Assembly (NCBI RefSeq): GCF_000244755.1
Contig: NZ_AHOO02000005.1
Span: forward strand, 1,116,001-1,180,000
Reading direction: 5' to 3'
Length of the DNA stretch: 64,000 nucleotides
Source: Leptospira licerasiae serovar Varillal str. VAR 010
GTDB lineage: Bacteria > Spirochaetota > Leptospiria > Leptospirales > Leptospiraceae
The notes beneath the pieces are model-generated. The model had not been told where the DNA came from and ran no database searches. It saw nothing but the letters and a program-made list of their open reading frames with translations. The translations under genes were made by a program, and so were the position numbers. Numbering within the stretch: position 1 is the first letter of the stretch; each line of letters opens with the position of its first letter. Of this stretch, positions 63,533 through 64,000 are shown piece by piece.

Positions 63533-64000
63533 GATTAGATATTACACTTATTACCATACTAGTCACCGGAGCAATAAGCCTTTACACATTATATGTGGAC
63601 CAAAATCTTTTGGATAAACTGATCCTAAGGCCTTTTCGAGATTCTAAGGAGGGGAATTATTATACCTTAGCCACTAGCGGATTCGTCCACGCCGACTTTT
63701 CTCATTTATTCTTTAATATGCTGACCCTTTATTTTTTCGGAAGGCATGTGGATATGGTGCTCGGGCCCCTGGGATTTATGGGCTTGTATTTGGCGAGCAT
63801 CCTGATCGCAAATTTAGTTTCTTATCAAAAAAATAAAACGGATGCGAATTATGCAAGCCTTGGCGCTTCCGGCGGGACTTCCGGGATCGTCTTTGCTTCT
63901 ATCTTATTCTATCCTTATTCTAAAATTTTCTTTTTCTTTATACCGATCCCGATACCCGGACCTTTATATGCGATCTTATATTTAGGATATTCCTATTACG
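63529..64000 (+). CDS. Rhomboid-family intramembrane serine protease, 3'-truncated by window edge
   Basis: ATGA overlaps the uvrB stop. The 157 visible residues include the first helix, [20 protein letters not shown] (the conserved HxxxxHLxxN loop) and [13 protein letters not shown], which carries the catalytic Ser of the GxSG motif. The second catalytic His should lie beyond the right edge. It would cut membrane proteins within the bilayer. The active-site Ser distinguishes it from the rhomboid-like protein at 17275-18072, which has lost it. Confidence 0.9.
   Translation, partial: MRLDITLITILVTGAISLYTLYVDQNLLDKLILRPFRDSKEGNYYTLATSGFVHADFSHLFFNMLTLYFFGRHVDMVLGPLGFMGLYLASILIANLVSYQKNKTDANYASLGASGGTSGIVFASILFYPYSKIFFFFIPIPIPGPLYAILYLGYSYY

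Overview
The window looks like chromosomal DNA of a spirochaete of the genus Leptospira. The main reasons are the lipoprotein signals that end in Asn-Cys, the many TTG and GTG starts, the periplasmic-flagellum gene fliD, the large number of PAS-type histidine kinases and SpoIIE phosphatases, the moderate G+C with AT-rich spacers, and short palindromic intergenic repeats (TGTAGGA..TCCTACA). The species was not determined. No rRNA, tRNA, CRISPR array, transposase, prophage or plasmid gene was recognised. Most of the window is ordinary core genome with several Leptospira-type accessory blocks.

Layout. 0-9 kb: the end of an exported protein, a degenerate GHKL-ATPase-like protein, an ECF sigma factor translationally coupled to clpP, a kinase/nucleotidyltransferase pair resembling AmgK-MurU cell-wall recycling, and two cytoplasmic PAS histidine kinases (one with its receiver at the N-terminus). 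9-16 kb: a hydrolase, a LuxR-type response regulator, an acidic unknown, and a minus-strand operon with polyphosphate kinase, a D-2-hydroxyacid dehydrogenase, a small membrane protein and a DUF374 acyltransferase. 16-27 kb: DinB, SH3 lipoprotein, a rhomboid-like protein with a zinc ribbon, a 1169-residue membrane kinase coupled to a receiver protein, an acyl-CoA dehydrogenase, and fliD with an uncharacterised partner. 27-31 kb: two tandem 7TM-PAS-SpoIIE phosphatases. 31-39 kb: ribF, STAS protein, J-domain protein, manA, HNH nuclease and a hybrid lipoprotein kinase. 39-47 kb: DUF1292 protein, K+/H+ antiporter, two tandem equal-length GT-C transferases, an orphan motA bracketed by two ~150-bp direct repeats, and a processive GT2 synthase.

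The block with the best claim to be a new system is 47525-53599: seven tightly packed genes encoding a Cys-cluster protein, a shortened RnfC-like iron-sulfur protein without the usual Gly-rich NADH-site motif, an RnfD-like membrane protein, a PtsN-type EIIA, a DppB/DppC permease pair without ATPase or binding protein, and a secreted PEGA-repeat protein. From 53.6 kb to the right edge lie folC, aroE, a WaaE-like glycosyltransferase with a second GHKL-like protein, a degenerate amidohydrolase coupled to an S1-domain protein, trmL, an RsbW-like kinase, uvrB and the start of a rhomboid protease.

Together the two SpoIIE phosphatases, the STAS protein, the RsbW-like kinase and the two GHKL-like proteins suggest partner-switching regulation spread over the window rather than grouped in one operon.
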